A stretch of 64,000 bases of DNA from NCBI RefSeq assembly GCF_003353425.1, contig NZ_QRAO01000004.1, positions 207,411 to 271,410 of the forward strand, read 5' to 3'. Origin of the DNA: Marinirhabdus gelatinilytica. Lineage in GTDB: Bacteria; Bacteroidota; Bacteroidia; Flavobacteriales; Flavobacteriaceae. The notes under the pieces were generated by a model. The model had not been told where the DNA came from. It did no database searches and was given only the letters and a program-made list of their open reading frames with translations. Every line of letters starts with the position of its first letter. The first letter of the stretch is position 1. The position numbers were made by a program, and so were the translations under genes. Shown here one piece after another: positions 62,001 to 64,000 of this stretch.

Positions 62001-64000
62001 CAACAGGTAGATACGGCAGTGACGCCTGTAAGCGGTCCATCCAACGGGACGCTCACCATAAATGCGGACGGTACGTTCACCTATGTCCCGAACGATCCTA
62101 ACTTCCAGGGGACCGACCAGTTCGTGTACGAGATATTCGATGACGGAACCCCAGAGGCACGTGACCAGGCGACGGTGTTGATCACCATCTTCGGACAGAA
62201 CACTACCGATGCCATAGACGACATCAACGACACGCTCGTGGATGTTCCAGTGGCCGGTAACGTGCTTACCAACGACGAGGACGCGCAGGGAGATGCCCAG
62301 ACCGTGACAACCACTGGCACCTATGCTACGGTTGAGGGCGGTAGCGTTACGATGGCGGCCGACGGTAGCTACACGTATACACCACCTGCCGGTTTCACCG
62401 GTACGGACAGCTTCGAGTACACGATCGTGGACGACGGCAACCCGCAGGCCACGGACACCGCCACGGTAACCATAGAGGTTCGTGACGGTAACGGCGACAA
62501 CACGACCATAGCAAACAATGACATAGCTGGTACTGAGGTAGACACCCCGGTAGACGGCAACGTGCTCGTGAACGACATCGACCTGGAGGGTGATGCCCAG
62601 CAGGTTACTACGGTAGGCACTTTTACCACGGATCAGGGTGGTAACATCACCATAGATGCGGACGGTAACTTTACCTACACGCCACCCGCTGGCTTTACAG
62701 GCGAGGACACCTTCACCTATAGTATCGTAGATGACAATGCAAATCCTGCTACAGACAGTGCGGTACTTACAATTACTGTGGATGGCAACCCAGGTAACAA
62801 CCAGACGTATGCCAACGATGATGCCTATGCCGGCAACGCCGGTGGTACGATCACTGGGAACGTATCGGATAACGATTCTGACCCAGAGGGTGACACCCAG
62901 ACGGTGAACACAACCCCTGTGAGTGGTCCTTCCAACGGTACGGTTACTTTGAATCCCGACGGTAGCTTCAGCTACGTTCCGAATGACCCGACCTACCAAG
63001 GCCCGGACCAGTTCGTGTACGAGGTGTGCGACGACGGAACTCCTCAGGCCTGCGATCAGGCAACGGTATACATTACCATCTTCGGTGAGAACACTACCGA
63101 TGCCATAGACGATATCAACGACACCTTGGTGGACATGGACGTGAGCGGCAACGTGCTTACGAACGATGAGGACCTACAGGGCGACAACCAGGTGGTTACC
63201 ACCACCGGTACGATCACAACGGCCCAGGGAGGGAGCGTGGTCCTTAACGCAGACGGTAGCTATACCTATTCGCCACCCGCTGGCTTTACGGGTACCGATA
63301 CCTTCGAGTACAGCATTGAGGACGACGGGAACCCTGTCGCCACAGATACTGCCACTGTAACCATAGAGGTTCGTGACGGTAACGGCGGCAACACGACCAT
63401 AGCCAACAACGATACTGCCACCACAAGCGTTGGTGAGCCGGTAGACGGCAATGTGCTCGTGAACGACATTGACCTGGAGGGCGACGCACAGGTTGTGACA
63501 ACGGTGGGCACCTTCACCACGGACCAGGGCGGTAGCATCACCATAGACTCGGACGGTAACTTCACCTACACGCCACCGGCTGGCTTCACGGGCGAGGACA
63601 CCTTCACCTACAGTATTGAGGACAACGGTGCTCCCGTTGCGACGGACGATGCGGTGCTCACTATCACTGTGAACCCGGTCGGTCTTCCCAACACCACCGA
63701 CGCCAACGACGATGCGTACTCTGGCAACCAGGGCGCTACCATCACGGGCAACGTGCTGGACAACGACAACGACCAGCAGGGTGACCTGCAACAGGTAGAT
63801 ACGGCAGTGACGCCTGTAAGCGGTCCATCCAACGGGACGCTCACCATAAATGCGGACGGTACGTTCACCTATGTCCCGAACGATCCTAACTTCCAGGGGA
63901 CCGACCAGTTCGTGTACGAGATATTCGATGACGGAACCCCAGAGGCACGTGACCAGGCGACGGTGTTGATCACCATCTTCGGACAGAACACTACCGATGC
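56085..64000 (+). CDS. Giant repeat-rich surface protein with SprB-like and cadherin/VCBS-like repeats (3' end outside window)
   Basis: Open from the ATG at 56085 to the window edge, at least 2638 codons, read codon by codon without a stop to about 61.6 kb and by repeat homology after that. Order: signal peptide (ending ITNIALSQ); N-terminal module shared with the 51972 protein (to about residue 300); cadherin-like unit with SYTYVPNPGF-type pattern; SprB-like-looking linker; a second cadherin-like unit; a Cys-starting beta domain (DCNCSPLYKNSN, from about 57800); a CarboxypepD/SdrB-like unit (ICGNVSDEQGNPLANVTIDI, near 58455); seven SprB-like repeats (58765-60415: CNGDxxGTATAxxxGGxxPYxYxW..YTVTVTDxxGC); then ~100-residue units from 60419. 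SprB repeats occur in gliding adhesins exported by the type IX system. The sorting domain, if any, is beyond the window. Confidence 0.9.
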   Translation, partial: MISKTTHQNFAFKFLVSKASRRILLLLFLCITNIALSQIGSQSPSIDSGVTFQWEDTQNGNNDNPATIESITINGEVYPTFAVPSGYQLTRLGRGPGNHSENHVMLNGTQTIGTSATATMDITDSTPWDDEAKAAFQSKNLNYYFESNPTGRSICLDFDKANGINGEQETDSQMQTLFYNPPIPSNDGGILAVTERGGNNCLYVRFFGIPAGGGPEQPLGDTFVRTSGNLTGGGFSAPASGSDYWGSGREQDNGQTIAIGLFHLNSVAPTGSLITKVRFLAASNDHGDGKVFILQKYAVDQTGMGCVDEPINGNLNDGNNVPANSTYTLSGPPPAGQSFTLNTDGTYTYVPNPGFTGTVAFDYEVCLPAPNQAICGTATVTLTVNPNPDEATAEFTCGNTPNSGVLNITAPTGGQYKYALDNGNFQSSTQFNNIGAGTYIIKVKNTNTNCISEVSYIVEDDDNDAPVAFGEEFSTGINQSITFNVLDDNGNGVDFDPDGDPFTIISNTQPGNGSIVNNGNGSFTFTPSTGFVGSTFFTYTIEDDPFPCENLEETDTATVTIQVVSDPEPRDCNCSPLYKNSNFVNPQLISGQALEVGAVYRFADVFPSNPHGTTLDALVRIEEFAGGASLLEIDVTSSGLPEAFQPRINSTNNNDQSVLFSITFVESGGNYGNEVEISFYGTPLDIDGDNVSTREYAELSLPDAYFVSNNTFLDITQTATEIRGESTTINVAPGDDVSLDPRYTYSNYWQTKSSLTYRIGKLDGNSDRYYSFNVSCADYDDPDAVFITNPVICGNVSDEQGNPLANVTIDITGSDGSSETVTTDANGDYKKEVVIPDPLSEVVFEIVENDLPGYISISDVDGANDNLITRTISLESSCGNDFVDGFEVVLELDNKTDILCNGDNTGSITVTASGGVPPYTYTLNGGTPQASATFDNLVAGNYTIEVTDSLGNTDSLVVNLTQPEPINIEITKTNAAATSLCNNGTATATASGGVGPYTYQWNDPNNQTTATATGLYGDPIGGTQYTVTITDENGCTSQQSVVINCVQDCDAVISVDDITDVLCKGDDTGSATVSASSQANPNATFTFTWNTVPPQVDTGVTSSTLSDLTTGVYTVSVTIDGTLCAPVEESITINEPSTAVSVTATSTDESGPTTGDGTATANPSGGTPPYTYSWSPGGEITQTITGLSAGDYTVTVTDANGCMATATTTVNPGTCQNLAIQASSTPVTCNGDADGTATANVTGGSGNFSYAWSPGGETTQSISNLTAGTYTVTVTDNVTLCTATASTTVNQPAALSTGIAVTDVSCFGENTGSLDLTVNGGTQPYTFAWSNGATTEDITNLPAGTYSVTVTDANGCTISDSATIDQPAEAVALQITTQTDIVCTGLGSVTVDASGGTAPYAYSLDGGTAQASGTFDNLDAGTYTISVSDANLCTESIQVTILENCTDAIPDINDTPIDTAVSGNVLTNDEDYEGDNQTVTTTGTFTTAQGGTVQINADGSYTYTPPAGFVGEDTFDYSIEDDGNPQATDSTTVTIEVISVQNNSTIANNDTASTEINTNVQGNVLVNDFDPENDTITVTTTGSITTDQGGTIVFNADGSFDYTPPTDFVGEDTVTYSITDDNTNPATDSAVLTITVLDDPAENYTFANDDAYFGNAGATINGNVLDNDSDPEGDIQAVNTTPVTGPTNGTVTLNSDGTFEYVPNDPAFQGTDSFVYSVCDNGTPQACDEATVYITLFNENTTDAIDDINDTLVDMDVSGNVLTNDEDLQGDNQVVTTTGTITTAQGGSVVLNADGSYTYSPPAGFTGTDTFEYSIEDDGNPVATDTATVTIEVRDGNGGNTTIANNDTATTSVGEPVDGNVLVNDIDLEGDAQVVTTVGTFTTDQGGSITIDSDGNFTYTPPAGFTGEDTFTYSIEDNGTPVATDDAVLTITVNPVGLPNTTDANDDAYSGNQGATITGNVLDNDNDQQGDLQQVDTAVTPVSGPSNGTLTINADGTFTYVPNDPNFQGTDQFVYEIFDDGTPEARDQATVLITIFGQNTTDAIDDINDTLVDVPVAGNVLTNDEDAQGDAQTVTTTGTYATVEGGSVTMAADGSYTYTPPAGFTGTDSFEYTIVDDGNPQATDTATVTIEVRDGNGDNTTIANNDIAGTEVDTPVDGNVLVNDIDLEGDAQQVTTVGTFTTDQGGNITIDADGNFTYTPPAGFTGEDTFTYSIVDDNANPATDSAVLTITVDGNPGNNQTYANDDAYAGNAGGTITGNVSDNDSDPEGDTQTVNTTPVSGPSNGTVTLNPDGSFSYVPNDPTYQGPDQFVYEVCDDGTPQACDQATVYITIFGENTTDAIDDINDTLVDMDVSGNVLTNDEDLQGDNQVVTTTGTITTAQGGSVVLNADGSYTYSPPAGFTGTDTFEYSIEDDGNPVATDTATVTIEVRDGNGGNTTIANNDTATTSVGEPVDGNVLVNDIDLEGDAQVVTTVGTFTTDQGGSITIDSDGNFTYTPPAGFTGEDTFTYSIEDNGAPVATDDAVLTITVNPVGLPNTTDANDDAYSGNQGATITGNVLDNDNDQQGDLQQVDTAVTPVSGPSNGTLTINADGTFTYVPNDPNFQGTDQFVYEIFDDGTPEARDQATVLITIFGQNTTD
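58765..60415 (+). repeat. Seven SprB-like repeats inside the giant protein
   Basis: Degenerate 65-90-residue units. Each has a Cys-Asn/Lys-Gly-(D/E)-x-x-G start, a GGxxPYxY core, a W or L strand, an (A)GxYTVxVTD strand and usually a Cys near the end. Units begin near 58770, 59020, 59250, 59520, 59755, 59990 and 60220. They diverge at DNA level, unlike the later array, and use AT-rich codons. Confidence 0.75.
61305..62212 (+). repeat. Near-identical 908-bp segment, copy 1 (units A2-B2-C2)
   Basis: Aligned by eye against 63093-64000, offset 1788 bases. I see two differences in 908 bases: a silent C/T in a GGC-TTC context near 61499, and ACT to GCT (Thr to Ala) near 61842. The intervening triplet (62206-63096) has a clearly different sequence. 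Confidence 0.9.
63093..64000 (+). repeat. Near-identical 908-bp segment, copy 2 (units A4-B4-C4, runs to window edge)
   Basis: Second copy of the segment at 61305-62212. It reaches the last base of the window still in register, so the true length of the duplication is longer than can be seen. Confidence 0.9.

Larger units (their letters stand above)
60419..64000 (+). repeat. Tandem cadherin/VCBS-like repeats in A-B-C triplets
   Basis: Units of 97-100 residues with GNVLxND, GD.Q.V.TT, ADGSYTYTPPAGF.G.D.F.Y and TATVTI patterns. Type A starts TDAIDDINDT (60419, 61309, 62206, 63097, 63994), type B starts TIANNDTA (60718, 61609, 62506, 63397) and type C starts TDANDDAY/TFANDDAY (61018, 61909, 62806, 63697). 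The triplet period is about 890-897 bases. The pattern resembles Tandem-95/VCBS and cadherin-like surface repeats that often bind calcium. Confidence 0.85.

Noticed and set aside
61386..62999. 537-codon open frame on the minus strand inside the repeat array (and its copy at 63174-63791)
   Set aside because: It lies antisense to the giant gene, repeats with the same period and exists because GC-rich codons of the sense strand lack stop-generating triplets; its translation resembles no protein family.

Overview
The window is chromosomal DNA from a yellow- or orange-pigmented, probably marine member of the Flavobacteriaceae (Bacteroidota). Evidence for this: promoters match TTG-N17..23-TAnnTTTG; almost no gene has a Shine-Dalgarno sequence except rpsU; the gene order rpsU-xerC-hpf-tRNAs-tuf-tRNA-Trp-secE-nusG-rplKAJL-rpoBC is typical of flavobacteria; many lineage families are present (DUF2851, DUF3467, DUF5694, CarboxypepD_reg-like proteins, SprB repeats); and a zeaxanthin-type crt cluster is present. 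I cannot name the genus.

Layout. 0-3 kb (minus strand): lptB, an AhpD-like gene, tatC and kdsD, which are envelope functions. 3.2-6 kb: recQ converging on an HNH endonuclease gene. 6-10.5 kb (minus): carotenoid operon merR-crtI-crtB-crtZ-crtYcd, with junctions overlapping or nearly touching inside the crt block. 10.6-10.9 kb: a complete tRNA-Lys/tRNA-Leu operon with promoter and terminator. 10.9-21.5 kb: aroK, a PRTase, an S4 RNA-binding protein, an FKBP-like lipoprotein, split transketolase, tgt, lptF-type permease, an EamA exporter, accA and dnaB. 21.5-35.5 kb: a zinc-ribbon membrane protein, DUF5694, NamZ-like lipoprotein, FtsX/LolE-type permease, a PLP/CBS-domain cysteine enzyme, DUF2851, PspC, a K+ channel, an alanine/Na+ symporter, an HhH protein, acyl-CoA dehydrogenase and a CarboxypepD_reg-like protein. 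35.6-51.7 kb: the translation/transcription superoperon region with five tRNAs, ending in rpoC and a DUF3467 gene. 51.9-64 kb: a surface-protein locus interrupted by prfC on the other strand.

The most unusual part is the right end. A giant secreted protein starts at 56085 and is still open at base 64000 (at least 2638 codons). It carries an N-terminal module, a CarboxypepD/SdrB-like domain, seven SprB-like repeats and at least twelve ~100-residue cadherin/VCBS-like repeats in an A-B-C higher-order pattern. Bases 61305-62212 and 63093-64000 are copies 1788 bp apart, with two differences seen by eye. At about 61.3 kb base composition inside the repeat array jumps from about 35% to about 57% GC at equivalent positions. 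A short paralogue of the N-terminal module, without the repeats, is encoded separately at 51972-53114.

Most other genes are ordinary housekeeping genes. Points of interest among them: recQ and tgt without their zinc cysteines, a CarH-like regulator beside the crt genes that keeps the cobalamin His but not all residues of the light chemistry, a perfect Shine-Dalgarno on rpsU, duplicated tRNA 3' ends, and dispersed palindromic repeats in the tRNA/tuf and rpoB-rpoC spacers. Start codons were moved from the longest open frame where homology, lipoboxes or promoters argued for it. All family calls are from reading the sequence; no database search was run.
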